A DNA stretch of 64,000 bases, from the NCBI RefSeq assembly GCF_013404075.1, contig NZ_JACBJQ010000028.1, positions 21,265-85,264 of the forward strand. Direction: 5' to 3'. The position numbers were made by a program, and so were the translations under genes. Within the stretch, counting starts at the first letter, position 1; every line of letters starts with the position of its first letter. Of this stretch, positions 1-8,314 are shown one piece after another. Below the pieces are notes generated by a model. That model was not told the origin of the DNA, made no database searches, and saw only the letters and a list, made by a program, of their open reading frames with translations. The DNA is from Mycolicibacterium vinylchloridicum (GTDB lineage Bacteria; Actinomycetota; Actinomycetes; Mycobacteriales; Mycobacteriaceae).

Positions 1-295
1 CCTGCACGGCGGTGACCCGGCGAGTGTTGAACGACCGGCCGTCACGGGTGATCTCGACGGTGAACTCGATGTCGACGCCGATCCGCCCGCCCTTGATGAA
101 GTAGGCGTGCAGCGATTGGGGCAGTCGGCCCGGCTGCACGGTGGCGGCCGCGGCGGCCAACGCCTGCGCGGCGATCAACCCGCCGAACAACCGGGGACCG
201 ACCCCGGATGTTGCCGAGGTGCGAAAGGTGGTTCCGCTGCGATCGCGTTGGACGCCGCCGTTGAATCGGACCAGGTCGGCTATCCAGCTCGGCAT
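1..295 (-). CDS. Acyl-CoA thioesterase, TesB-like (N-terminal part, cut by window edge)
   Basis: The reading frame runs off the left edge of the window, so only the first 98 residues are seen. The start ATG (complement of 293-295) follows a GGGGAGAG Shine-Dalgarno sequence by three bases. The N-terminus reads as the first hotdog domain of TesB/acyl-CoA thioesterase II: an FNGGVQRD segment, then GPRLFGGLIAAQALAAA, then LPQSLHAYFIKGG, which matches the conserved G.GG..laQal and HsyFl.pG positions of the family. Such enzymes hydrolyse acyl-CoA to free acid and CoA in the cytoplasm. It lies 49 bases downstream of the crotonase gene on the same strand, so the two may be co-transcribed in a fatty-acid pathway. 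Substrate is unknown. Confidence 0.85.
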   Translation of the reverse strand, partial: MPSWIADLVRFNGGVQRDRSGTTFRTSATSGVGPRLFGGLIAAQALAAAAATVQPGRLPQSLHAYFIKGGRIGVDIEFTVEITRDGRSFNTRRVTAVQ

Positions 296-344
296 ACTCT
301 CCCCGCGATTTGTCGTGGTCGAAATCGAACTCACGATAGCCCGC

Positions 345-1118
345 TCAGCGGCCCTTCCACTGCGGCCTACGCTTCTCGCGCCAGGCCTGCAGTCCTTCGG
401 TGACGTCCTCGGTGGCACCGGCCACCTTGCGCATGACCTCCCCGAACCGGACCGACTCGACCCAGCCCATATCGGCGGTGCGCCAGGCCACCTCCTTGGT
501 GGCCCGCTGCGCCAGCGGCGCGGCCTGGGCGAGGGTTTTGGCCCATGCCTGCGCTTCTGACTGCAGGTCCTCGGGTTCGACCAGCTTCCACACCAGGCCG
601 ATCTCCTTGGCACGCTCGGCGCTGATCGGCTTGCCGGTCAGCAGCAGCTCCATGGCGTTGGCCCAGCCGACTCGGTGAGGCAGCCGGATCGCACCGACGA
701 TGGTCGGAACGCCCAGCGACACCTCCGGGTAGTGGAAGGTGGCCTCCGTCGAGGCAATCACGAAGTCGCAGAACAACACTCCGGTCAGGCCGTAGCCGAC
801 ACACGGTCCATGCACGGCGGCGATCGTCGGCTTGAACAACTCCATGCCCGACTCGAAGCTGTTGATGGTCGGCTTCTCCCAGAAGGTGCCGCCGAAGGTG
901 CCCACCGCGCCTTCGCCGTCCTTGAGGTCACCGCCGGCGCAGAAGACGTCACCGGTGGCGGTCAGGATGCCGACCCAGGCCTCTTCCTCGTCGCGGAACC
1001 GGTCCCACGCGGCGTTGATCTCCTGCCGAAGCGCGCCGTTGATGGCGTTGCGCGCCTCCGGACGGTTAAGGGTGATCGTGGCAACGTGATCGTCGAGCTG
1101 GTAGGTGACAAGGCTCAT
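345..1118 (-). CDS. Enoyl-CoA hydratase/isomerase (crotonase) family protein
   Basis: A 257-residue protein of usual crotonase length. Visible family features are the opening LVTYQLDDHVATITLNRPEARNA (read in two parts, NRPEARNA being typical), the oxyanion-hole segment FCAGGDLKDG near residue 60, AAVHGPCVGYG near residue 100, and FHYPEVSLGVP near residue 130. In classical hydratases the glycine-rich second segment is followed by a catalytic Glu; here the residue in that place appears to be Thr (GYGLTG), while the later Glu (PEVSLG) is present. Hydratase activity is therefore uncertain; isomerase, hydrolase or another CoA-ester activity is possible. It precedes the TesB-like gene on the minus strand. 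Confidence 0.88.
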   Translation of the reverse strand: MSLVTYQLDDHVATITLNRPEARNAINGALRQEINAAWDRFRDEEEAWVGILTATGDVFCAGGDLKDGEGAVGTFGGTFWEKPTINSFESGMELFKPTIAAVHGPCVGYGLTGVLFCDFVIASTEATFHYPEVSLGVPTIVGAIRLPHRVGWANAMELLLTGKPISAERAKEIGLVWKLVEPEDLQSEAQAWAKTLAQAAPLAQRATKEVAWRTADMGWVESVRFGEVMRKVAGATEDVTEGLQAWREKRRPQWKGR

Positions 1119-1441
1119 TGCTGCACTCTAGTGAGGCTCGGTGCCGCAGCGCGGTTGGCCAATATCCGGTGACGCGCGTGACGCCGCCATTGTTTGCTAG
1201 TTCTGCACGATCATGAAACTTATCGAGCAAATTGCCGCTATTTGATTCAGCACAATTGTCGCCTACTTCTTCCTGGCAAATATCCCGACATTGCCAACCG
1301 GAAAAGCCATTATGCGATCTGTCTGAACAGCAAGACGCGGAGCAAAGGAGTTGGTAATTTTCGCTTGCGACAACAGAAGTCGTGACGGGCAATGCCTTTC
1401 GGAATTGCCCGCCCACGGCCGGGGCGATTGGGGGGTCACGG
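1119..1441. other. Intergenic region between divergent genes, no gene seen
   Basis: These 323 bases separate the crotonase start (minus strand) from the exported carbohydrate-binding-like protein (plus strand). The stretch from about 1190 to 1380 is visibly richer in A and T than its surroundings, as expected for promoters of divergent genes. I found no convincing coding frame, repeat or RNA gene in it, and I cannot assign -35/-10 boxes with confidence. Confidence 0.5.
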
Positions 1442-3424
1442 ATGTCGATCGACGACGCTCTGCCGTATTCACTGCGATCGGTAGCTCCCGCGAAATCGAA
1501 TGCTGTCGCGAGTTCGTACGCCCCGTATGTGGGTCGTATCGGTGCCTTGGCGCTCGCATTGGGAATCGGGTCGGCAATGATGACCGCAGCTGTTGCCCAT
1601 GCCGATTCCACCGGCTCCGAATCGTCGGCGGGCACCGCAACATCGCAGGCCGGCTCGGCGCGCTCGGCGCGCCGGGCGACGACCCCGCGTTCCACTGCCC
1701 GCCCGGATACGCCGCGTTCCGGATCCCGCACCGACTCGCCGTCGCCGGCCGCCAAGCCCGTCGCGGCGCCGCGTAAGGCCGCAAGCGCCGCCACTGCGGC
1801 CGTGGACCAACCCGCCGATCAGAACTCCTCCGTGGTGGCGCTGTCGGCCGCGGTCACGCCGGGGGACGTGTCGAAGGCGCAGACTGTCACGGCGGCCCGC
1901 ACCACGAACCCTGCGACCACGGTCAACGCCGTCATCACTGCGGCACGGTCGACACTGGAAAGCCTTGTACAGAGCGTCAAGCCGCCGGCCTTCCCGTCCG
2001 TCACCCAGCTGCTGGCGTCACTGCTGGCCTGGACACGCAAGGAATTCGAGGCGCTCTTCGGTGCCGCGCCCGACACCGAGGCGGCGGCCACACCGGGCAC
2101 CGGAAGCGGGAACGTCGCCACCGGCACCACGACGGTCACCATCGAGGGCGAGACGCTGATCATCACACCGGCGAAGGCCGGCAGCACGTACACCGACACC
2201 GCGGCGTCAGGCCGTAAGGCACTACTTCTGTCCACGAATGGGACTGCGTCCAAGACACTTTCGCTGCCGTCGGCGACGAGCCTGGTGATTCGCGCCCGCG
2301 GTGACCAATACAACGGCGCTCCGGTGATGACGGTGTCCATCGACGGACAGGTGGTCTCCACGACGCAGGTGGCGTCGACGTCGTGGGCCGACTACACGAT
2401 TCCGGTGTCGCTGTCCGCAGGGACCCACACCATCAGCATCGCGTTCACCAACGACCTCAAAGTCTCAGGGGCGCGGGACCGCAACCTCCGCATCGACAAG
2501 ATCACCGTCGTTGCCGGCACCGCCACGCCCACACAGACCTCGTCGTATTTCCAGGCCGCGGATTGGTTGTGGAAGCCGATCGTGGCCAACCCCGTCATCG
2601 CCGCGAACAGCGCGACCTGGGTGAGCTACCTGGCCGCTGCCAACGCCAAGCGGGTTGCCGACCTGTACGAGTACGGCGTCACCATGGTCCAGGCCACCGC
2701 GTCGACACCGCGCTACGACGTGACCTTCACCGAGCCGTGGGGCAACGACCCCATGGGGTCCTACACCGTGGCGATCCCACTCGGCCTGAACCTGCCGGGC
2801 GGCTCGGACCGGCAGATCGCGATCCTGGATCCCACCACGGGTAAGGCCTACGGCCTCTGGCGAGCCAGCTACGACAGCGCGACCGACACGTGGACGGCCG
2901 CCTGGGGCGGCATCACCGAACTCAACGGCAATGGCGTCGACACGTCCGGTTCAGCCACCGGGACGAACATCGCGCGCTACGCCGGCGTGATCACCACCGC
3001 GGAGTTCAGCGCGGCGATCGCCGCCAACACCGGCGTCAACCACGCGCTGTTCATCTCCAGTGACCTGGCGAGTTCGCTGTTCACCGGCCCGGCCACCAAG
3101 TCCGACGGCACCAATATGGCCGGTGTCTCGACCCCGATCCCCGAGGGCACCCGCATCCAGCTGGACCCGTCCATCAATGTCGATGCGATTCCCGGTATCT
3201 CGGCCGCCGAAAAGGTGATCGCGAAGACCCTGCAGACCTACGGCGCCTATGTCGGCGACCAGGGCGGCGCCAGAATGGCCTTCATCTTCGAGGTCGCCCC
3301 CGACGCGACCTCGACCAATCCGGGCGCTGTCTATTCCAGCGCCGGCCTGGAGTGGGACTACTACGACATGACCGACATCCCGTGGTCGAAACTGCGGGTG
3401 CTGGCCAACTGGGACGGGTCCTAA
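1442..3424 (+). CDS. Exported protein with a carbohydrate-binding-like beta-sandwich domain
   Basis: I chose the ATG at 1442 (660 residues) because it follows a GGGGGG-type ribosome binding site; the frame stays open 20 codons further upstream. The N-terminus carries a hydrophobic signal segment ending in AVAHAD near residue 53, of the kind found on mycobacterial exported proteins. Residues about 54-190 are low-complexity Ser/Thr/Arg/Ala/Pro. Residues about 225-350 resemble a calcium-dependent carbohydrate-binding module (CBM36/60-like): TVTIEGETL, then LVIRARGDQYNGAP, then TVSIDGQVV, SWADYTIPV, GTHTISIAFTND, LRIDKITVV. The C-terminal 300 residues are a secreted mycobacterial region I do not recognise. 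No catalytic motif is visible. Role at the cell envelope or in polysaccharide binding is inference. Its stop codon overlaps the convergent thioesterase gene by four bases. Confidence 0.8.
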   Translation: MSIDDALPYSLRSVAPAKSNAVASSYAPYVGRIGALALALGIGSAMMTAAVAHADSTGSESSAGTATSQAGSARSARRATTPRSTARPDTPRSGSRTDSPSPAAKPVAAPRKAASAATAAVDQPADQNSSVVALSAAVTPGDVSKAQTVTAARTTNPATTVNAVITAARSTLESLVQSVKPPAFPSVTQLLASLLAWTRKEFEALFGAAPDTEAAATPGTGSGNVATGTTTVTIEGETLIITPAKAGSTYTDTAASGRKALLLSTNGTASKTLSLPSATSLVIRARGDQYNGAPVMTVSIDGQVVSTTQVASTSWADYTIPVSLSAGTHTISIAFTNDLKVSGARDRNLRIDKITVVAGTATPTQTSSYFQAADWLWKPIVANPVIAANSATWVSYLAAANAKRVADLYEYGVTMVQATASTPRYDVTFTEPWGNDPMGSYTVAIPLGLNLPGGSDRQIAILDPTTGKAYGLWRASYDSATDTWTAAWGGITELNGNGVDTSGSATGTNIARYAGVITTAEFSAAIAANTGVNHALFISSDLASSLFTGPATKSDGTNMAGVSTPIPEGTRIQLDPSINVDAIPGISAAEKVIAKTLQTYGAYVGDQGGARMAFIFEVAPDATSTNPGAVYSSAGLEWDYYDMTDIPWSKLRVLANWDGS

Positions 3425-4269
3425 CCGCGGCCGCTGACCTCCATCCGTGCCGCCGGATTGGCCATTGCGGTCACCATGCTGCTGCCGAAGGCACCGTCGT
3501 CGTCGAACAGGGTCGCGCTGCCCACTGACACCCCGTTCTCGGAGAAGTGGGTGTCGGCCTGCACGCCGATGTACACCCCGCGTGGCAGGCGCGCCAGAGC
3601 CACGGTCAGGTCACCGTTGATGTAGCCGATTCCGTTGGCGCCCAGATCGGTCACCAGATTGGCCGCCGCCTCGGCGACCACCGCGGACCGGACGAACGGT
3701 GTCGCAGGCAGGCCGGCCACCGCGTCCAAACCGCCGTAGTAGGCGCGCTTGCGCCCACGGTTGTGGTGCCGCAAGCCCATCGGGCTCCACCCGGTTCCGT
3801 CGTCGTCGACGTGCAGGTTCTCGGCGCTGTCCGGCGCCACGACGCTCATCGCGGTTTCCCACGGTTCGTCGACCGCGCACTGGGCCTGGCGGTACTGCAG
3901 CACTGTCGCCCGCGCCACGATCCAATCGTCTTGGATGATGTCGCATTCGGCCGTGCGCATCCGGTGCCCGTGCCGAACCAGCCGGGTCTGGGTGTGCGTC
4001 GCGACGGCCCGGGCCGGCTTGAGCAGATCGAGGGTCAGCCGGGCGGGCAGGTATCCGACGGCGCCGTACTTGCGCTCCAGCGTCGACGCCGCGAGGCCGG
4101 CGATCGCCTGGCCGCTGAGCACGCCGTCGCTCCAGGAGGCCGCGGCCGATGTCGTCGGCCGAAAGCTCCCGTTCGATTGCTGGACGAAATAGGCGGGGCG
4201 GATGCCGATCGCGCTGGAGGCCGCTGCGGTATGTTCCGACAAATCCATGCTGCTGTTCACCGTTGCCAT
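3421..4269 (-). CDS. Acyl-CoA thioesterase-like protein (double hotdog)
   Basis: A 282-residue protein of the TesB/4HBT_3 double-hotdog type. Visible features are a first hotdog region with SWSDGVLSGQAIAGLAAS and LPARLTLDLLKPARAV, and a second with GYINGDLTVALARLPRG followed by GVYIGVQADTHFSENGVSVGSATLFDDDGAFGSS, the last giving the usual family ending in which a D-G precedes the final strand. The catalytic residues cannot be fixed without alignment. It is likely cytoplasmic and would hydrolyse an acyl-CoA. It stands alone on the minus strand, ends convergently with the exported protein (four-base overlap) and begins 124 bases before the nitrile hydratase cluster end. The start ATG has no strong ribosome binding site, so a few residues' shift is possible. 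Confidence 0.8.
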   Translation of the reverse strand: MATVNSSMDLSEHTAAASSAIGIRPAYFVQQSNGSFRPTTSAAASWSDGVLSGQAIAGLAASTLERKYGAVGYLPARLTLDLLKPARAVATHTQTRLVRHGHRMRTAECDIIQDDWIVARATVLQYRQAQCAVDEPWETAMSVVAPDSAENLHVDDDGTGWSPMGLRHHNRGRKRAYYGGLDAVAGLPATPFVRSAVVAEAAANLVTDLGANGIGYINGDLTVALARLPRGVYIGVQADTHFSENGVSVGSATLFDDDGAFGSSMVTAMANPAARMEVSGRG

Positions 4270-4410
4270 CCTTTGGTTGGGGGGAGCCGCCGCTTGCTTG
4301 ACGGCTCACCAGGCAACTATGACGCGCGGCGTCATCTCCGACCGTCCGCCGATCGGCTGGAATACCGGATGAATCAGGGGTCCACCGATTGGGGGACAGC
4401 GCGGGACAGC

Positions 4411-4746
4411 TCAGGCCTCCAACCGGGCCCGTACGGTGGAAAGTCGTTGCTGCAGTTCAGCTTCGGTGATGACACCCCTTGCCAGCAGCGAATGAGCCAG
4501 CGCAACGAGCTGGTTTTCCGGGTAGGGAAGCGTGGGGTAGACGGCCGCCGACAACTCGTCTTCCTCGTCGCGCCGCTCCTTGAAGTTCGGCACGTCGGCG
4601 TCACACGCGGCGTGGTCGAGCGCGTCACACAGCCCGTCGAGGCTGGTCTTCCAGGGCGGGACCGGGTTCTCCACCCCGTATTTGGCGGCCATCACCGACC
4701 AAACCTGATTGCGCTCGACGATCTGGCGCAGCGTGTCGGGGTTCAT
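4411..4746 (-). CDS. Nitrile hydratase cluster small protein (beta-subunit-like/accessory)
   Basis: A 111-residue protein beginning at the ATG on the complement of 4744-4746, overlapping the stop of the alpha subunit in an ATGA arrangement, so the two are translationally coupled. The C-terminal half has the pattern YPENQLVALAHSLLARGVI then TEAELQQRL, which resembles the helical N-terminal region of nitrile hydratase beta subunits and the small activator or accessory proteins (P14K-type) encoded with them. In cobalt-type clusters the order beta, alpha, activator is standard, which fits. A role in cofactor loading or subunit assembly is inferred from this position and weak similarity; it has no obvious metal-binding motif. 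Confidence 0.72.
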   Translation of the reverse strand: MNPDTLRQIVERNQVWSVMAAKYGVENPVPPWKTSLDGLCDALDHAACDADVPNFKERRDEEDELSAAVYPTLPYPENQLVALAHSLLARGVITEAELQQRLSTVRARLEA

Positions 4747-5447
4747 TCGCCGACCGGATGCATGGCGGGACGGGTGTCGGTGATCACGTTCGTCGTCACG
4801 CCGGCCTTGGGCAGCGCGACGCCGATCAGGCAGTCCCGGGTGATGATCTCGGTCAGCTGGTCCTCGGTCCAGCCGTCGGTGCCTTCGGGCCGCATCGGCA
4901 TCACCATGAAGCGGTGCTTCTGGTTGGAGTCCTGCACCCGGACCTCGATGTCGTCGCCCAGATAGAGGCCGAACTCGGCGAGGACCTGTCGCGGCCAGCG
5001 GACCAGCCGGCGGCGATAGTTGGGCGTCCGGTACCACTCGGGGGAGTTCCCGAGGATCGGGCGCGGATAGCAGGAGCAGAGCGCGCAGACGATCACGTTG
5101 TGCACGGTGGGGGTGTCCTCGAGGATCTGGAAGGCGGTGAAGTCGCTCGGTGTGCCGAAGCCGGTCGGCTCCAGCCAGTCGACACCGACCTCCTTGCTCG
5201 CCGTCATCGGTTCGGCCAGGGCGAGCGCCTTGAAGTCGGGATCCAGCCAGGCGCGGGCGACCAGCCGGGCCGCCGGCGTCGGGCCGATCTGCTCGGCGAA
5301 CTCGGTGAACCGGCGGTGCTCTTCGGCGGTGAAAATGCCCTTCTCGATGCACAATTCGCGTAGCGCGATCTCGAGGACCTCGAAGTCGGTGATCTCGTCG
5401 ACCATGGGCTTGACGGTGCGGTCGTGGTCGTGTTCGTGGTCGGTCAT
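4743..5447 (-). CDS. nthA: Nitrile hydratase / thiocyanate hydrolase-type alpha subunit
   Basis: A 234-residue protein with the metal-claw motif of the family, C121-A-L-C124-S-C126 within NVIVCALCSCYPRPILG, followed by WYRTPNYRRRLVRWPRQVL, the D-IEVRVQDS strand, and GVALPKAG near the C-terminus. The three Cys hold cobalt or iron in nitrile hydratase, which converts nitriles to amides; thiocyanate hydrolase uses the same claw. The residue after the first Cys is Ala, where Thr (cobalt type) or Ser (iron type, thiocyanate hydrolase) is usual, so metal and substrate cannot be read off. The N-terminus is His/Asp-rich (DHEHDHDR). It lies 15 bases after the beta subunit gene and overlaps the small third gene by four bases. 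Confidence 0.9.
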   Translation of the reverse strand: MTDHEHDHDRTVKPMVDEITDFEVLEIALRELCIEKGIFTAEEHRRFTEFAEQIGPTPAARLVARAWLDPDFKALALAEPMTASKEVGVDWLEPTGFGTPSDFTAFQILEDTPTVHNVIVCALCSCYPRPILGNSPEWYRTPNYRRRLVRWPRQVLAEFGLYLGDDIEVRVQDSNQKHRFMVMPMRPEGTDGWTEDQLTEIITRDCLIGVALPKAGVTTNVITDTRPAMHPVGE

Positions 5448-5462
5448 ATCCGTCCGTTTCTG

Positions 5463-6299
5463 CTAGGCCGGTCGCAGCCAGTGCTCGGGGATCTCGGTTC
5501 GCAAGCTGTCGGTCTCCGGGCCGTTGAAGTCGTTCCACAGCTCGGACATGCTGAATTTGACGACGTAAAACCATTCGGGCTTGGCGTCGGGGATGTCCCA
5601 GGTCTCATCCTCGGCGGCTGGGCTCTCGTAGGCCACGGCGTCGATGACACCCTTCGCACCGCGGACGTACTCGGGGGTGCGCGTATAGAACAGCACGGGC
5701 AGCTCACGGACCACCACCGGGTCGCCGACCGTGAATCGCGGCTCTCCGGCTTTGCCCGCGTACACCTGCGGATCGCCCTTGCCCTGCGCGTGAACGATGT
5801 GGCTGTTCCGCTTGACCTGCGATCCGTCGCCCTCGTACTTGGGCTCGGCCTTCAGCGTTTTCCCGTCAAGACCGCCGGCGTAGCGCTCCTTGACCTCGGC
5901 CATGCGTTCGGTGAGCTCGGTCAGACCGATGTGATGCTTCTCGATCAGGACCCGCGCCACCGACAACAGCCAGCGGCCGTAATAGGGGAACCCGAGATAG
6001 ACGGCACGCTGGACGTCGACGTTGCCGATGCGGCGGCGTTCCTCCGAGAGCCAGATGCCCCGCCAGGCGAGGACCTCGCAGATGACGTACGTCATGTGCT
6101 CCCAGTACTCGTAATCCTTGTTCTCGTACTTCATCGGAGCATCGGGCTCGCCGCCGACGTCGTGCACGGGCTTCATGTAGGCGACGAACCTGGCGTGGTC
6201 GAGCAGATCGGGTGTCGGCGCGTCCGGCAACTCGGGATAGGCAGACTTGAGTCGTGCCACCAGAGCAAGCTGGTCGGCGCGTTCGGCAGCAGTGCTCAT
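5463..6299 (-). CDS. nthB: Nitrile hydratase beta subunit (with N-terminal extension)
   Basis: First gene of the cluster. The ATG on the complement of 6297-6299 follows GAGGGG by six bases, giving 278 residues. Residues about 42-55 read AYMKPVHDVGGEPD, matching the I-HD-GG start of ordinary beta subunits, followed by the helical region YWEHMTYVICEVLAWRG and GFPYYGRWLLSVARVLIEK. From about residue 185 an SH3-like barrel follows (RFTVGDPVVV, VRGAKGVIDAV, YVVKFSMSELWND). The roughly 40 residues before the usual start are an extension. It pairs with the alpha subunit to form the active heterodimer core; soluble cytoplasmic. The order beta-alpha-small protein is that of cobalt-type enzymes. Confidence 0.88.
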   Translation of the reverse strand: MSTAAERADQLALVARLKSAYPELPDAPTPDLLDHARFVAYMKPVHDVGGEPDAPMKYENKDYEYWEHMTYVICEVLAWRGIWLSEERRRIGNVDVQRAVYLGFPYYGRWLLSVARVLIEKHHIGLTELTERMAEVKERYAGGLDGKTLKAEPKYEGDGSQVKRNSHIVHAQGKGDPQVYAGKAGEPRFTVGDPVVVRELPVLFYTRTPEYVRGAKGVIDAVAYESPAAEDETWDIPDAKPEWFYVVKFSMSELWNDFNGPETDSLRTEIPEHWLRPA

Positions 6300-6410
6300 T
6301 GACGGCCCCTCGATGTGGCTGTGCACAACCTCAACGGATCACAACGTAACACCGGTTACGAGTGCCGGCACCTGAAATGAGCTGTGAATATGGTTGCGGC
6401 TCCGTCAAAC

Positions 6411-6914
6411 TCAGGCGTAACCGAGTGCCGCGTTCTCGGCACGGATCCGAACGGTGAGCACCAAGGCGTTGGCGATGCTGAACACGATGGCCGTCACCCA
6501 GGCGGAGTGCACCAGGGGCAATGCCGCCACTTCCGCGGCAACGGCCGTGTAGTTCGGGTGGTGCAGCCACCGGTAGGGGCCGCGGTCGACCAGGGGCGCA
6601 CCCTTGATCACGATCAGCCGCGGATTCCAGTGCTTGCCCAGAACGGACACGCACCACCAGCGCAGAGCGGTACTGATCGCGACGACCCCGACCATCGGCC
6701 ACCCCAACCACGGCAGGAACGGACGGTGCATCGTCGCCACTTCCACGATGCACGACACCAGCAGCAGGGTGTGCATCCCGACCATCACGGGGTAGTGGCC
6801 GCGGCCGAATTCGTGGCCGCCCTGAGCGAAAGACCATCGGGCGTTCCGCCGCGACACCACCAGCTCGACGAGCCGCTCGACACCGATCGCAGCGATGAAC
6901 AAGAAATAGAACAT
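6411..6914 (-). CDS. Isoprenylcysteine carboxyl methyltransferase-like membrane protein
   Basis: A 167-residue membrane protein starting at an ATG eight bases after AAGGAGA, only 11 bases downstream of the type III polyketide synthase stop. It has four or so hydrophobic segments (FYFLFIAAIG at the start, VGMHTLLLVSCIVEVA, LGWPMVGVVAISTALRWW, VHSAWVTAIVFSIANAL) and the ICMT signature GPYRWLHHPNYTAVAAE near residue 112, which binds S-adenosylmethionine and the acceptor. In Bacillus (BpsB) and Streptomyces (SrsB) such proteins sit next to type III polyketide synthases and O-methylate alkylpyrones or phenolic lipids. The same role here is inferred from this pairing; protein prenylation is not expected in this organism. 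Confidence 0.85.
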   Translation of the reverse strand: MFYFLFIAAIGVERLVELVVSRRNARWSFAQGGHEFGRGHYPVMVGMHTLLLVSCIVEVATMHRPFLPWLGWPMVGVVAISTALRWWCVSVLGKHWNPRLIVIKGAPLVDRGPYRWLHHPNYTAVAAEVAALPLVHSAWVTAIVFSIANALVLTVRIRAENAALGYA

Positions 6915-6925
6915 GGCGATCTCCT

Positions 6926-8032
6926 TCACCAGGCCAGCAGCAACAGTTCGAAGCTGAAGCCCGGCCCCATCGCCAGCATCACTCCCAGTGAGCCTGCCTC
7001 CGGTGGCTCGGCAATGGTCCGGTCGAGGACATCGAGCACGGACGCCGAAGAGATGTTTCCGTTGTCCCGCATCGACTGCCAGCTGTGCCGCAGCCCTTCC
7101 GGCGGAACGCCGACCGCATCGGTGATCGCGTCGAGCACCTTGGGCCCACCGGGATGACACACCCAGGTGGCGATATCGGCGGTCGTCAAACCGTGGTCAG
7201 CGAGAAACCTATCGACTTCCTCACCCAGGTGGTCTTCGGCCATGTTGGGGACCTCGCGCGACATCACCAACTGGAATCCGCTGGAGCTGACATTCCAGCC
7301 CATCACGTCGACGGTGTCGGCGAACAGCCTGCTGCGCGTTGCCAGTACGCGCGGACCGGGATGCAGGGGGAGTCCGGCCGGAGCCCGATCGGCTCCGGTG
7401 CCGACGACGGCCGCCGCGCCGTCACCGAACAGGCAGACGCCGATCAGTGCGGGAATCGACGTGTCATCGCGCTGCAAAGTCAGGGAACACAGCTCGACCG
7501 AGAGCAAGACCGCGATGTGGTCCGGAAAGCCGCGCAGGTAGTCGTGCACCCGCGCCAACCCGGCCGCGCCGGCGACACATCCGAGCCCGAACAGCGGAAT
7601 GCGCTTGATATCTGGTCGCAGTCCGACCTTGGCTGCGATCCGGGCATCGATGGTCGGCACCGCCACTCCCGTGCTCGAGACGGTCACGATCGCATCGACC
7701 TCGTCGGGGCGGACGTGCGCGGCGTCCAGTGCTCGGCGCAGTGCCTGCTCGCCGAGTTCGGTGGCCACCTCCAGGTAGGCGGCATTGGCTTCGGTGAAGC
7801 CGGTCATCTTCGGGTAGCGCTCCAGCGGTAGCGCGAGGTTGCGATATTCGACCCCGCTGGTTCGGGCGAAGCGGGCGAACGCGGGGTCGGCGAACTCGGT
7901 GAGCGCCGCTGCCACCTCGTCCTGGTTGTGGCGGTTCTGCGTGAACGCGACGGCGGTGCCCGCGATGCGTGGGTCACCTCGCTGGGGAACGCCAATTGAG
8001 TTGAGCGAGCGGTAAAACGCGGTATCTGTCAT
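6926..8032 (-). CDS. Type III polyketide synthase (chalcone/stilbene synthase family)
   Basis: A 368-residue synthase with the full catalytic triad of the family: Cys152 in LFGLGCVAGAAGLAR, His293 in WVCHPGGPKVLDAI, and Asn326 in DNGNISSASVLDVL. The segment LFGDGAAAVV and the C-terminal GVMLAMGPGFSFELLLL are also typical. It condenses an acyl-CoA starter with malonyl-type extenders to give pyrones or resorcinols; mycobacterial relatives (PKS10/11/18 type) take long-chain starters. It forms a two-gene unit with the downstream methyltransferase. The 282 bases before it contain no other gene. Which starter and ring closure it uses cannot be told from sequence alone. Confidence 0.95.
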   Translation of the reverse strand: MTDTAFYRSLNSIGVPQRGDPRIAGTAVAFTQNRHNQDEVAAALTEFADPAFARFARTSGVEYRNLALPLERYPKMTGFTEANAAYLEVATELGEQALRRALDAAHVRPDEVDAIVTVSSTGVAVPTIDARIAAKVGLRPDIKRIPLFGLGCVAGAAGLARVHDYLRGFPDHIAVLLSVELCSLTLQRDDTSIPALIGVCLFGDGAAAVVGTGADRAPAGLPLHPGPRVLATRSRLFADTVDVMGWNVSSSGFQLVMSREVPNMAEDHLGEEVDRFLADHGLTTADIATWVCHPGGPKVLDAITDAVGVPPEGLRHSWQSMRDNGNISSASVLDVLDRTIAEPPEAGSLGVMLAMGPGFSFELLLLAW

Positions 8033-8314
8033 GCGCGCTGCAACGTCGACGCCGCGTCGAAAAAATTCCGTTCAAGCTGCCAGGTGAGGTTTTACACAGA
8101 TGCGTGCACTGGCCGACGCCTGCCGGTATAAGTTCACCGCGGCGGCGAATTTATGAAATCTGAAGTAGCACAACATAAATGAGAGCTGAGAATTCCCAGG
8201 AATGTCGCCCATTCTGGCAATTGGTTGCACAGCGGCTGCCTGCCGGCTGCGCGAATGCTGGCAATCACCGCTACCGGTGAACGACTGCCACCGGCATTTC
8301 GTGCACCGCATTAC

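Noticed and set aside
3547..4965. A 472-codon open frame on the plus strand opposite the thioesterase and nitrile hydratase genes
   Set aside because: Its product is Arg/Gly/His-rich with no family pattern, and it crosses genes on the other strand that have clear homology. It is a high-GC antisense shadow.
8072..8311. A 79-codon minus-strand frame between the type III PKS and tex
   Set aside because: No ribosome binding site, no signal or domain, and the composition is not that of a coding region here.
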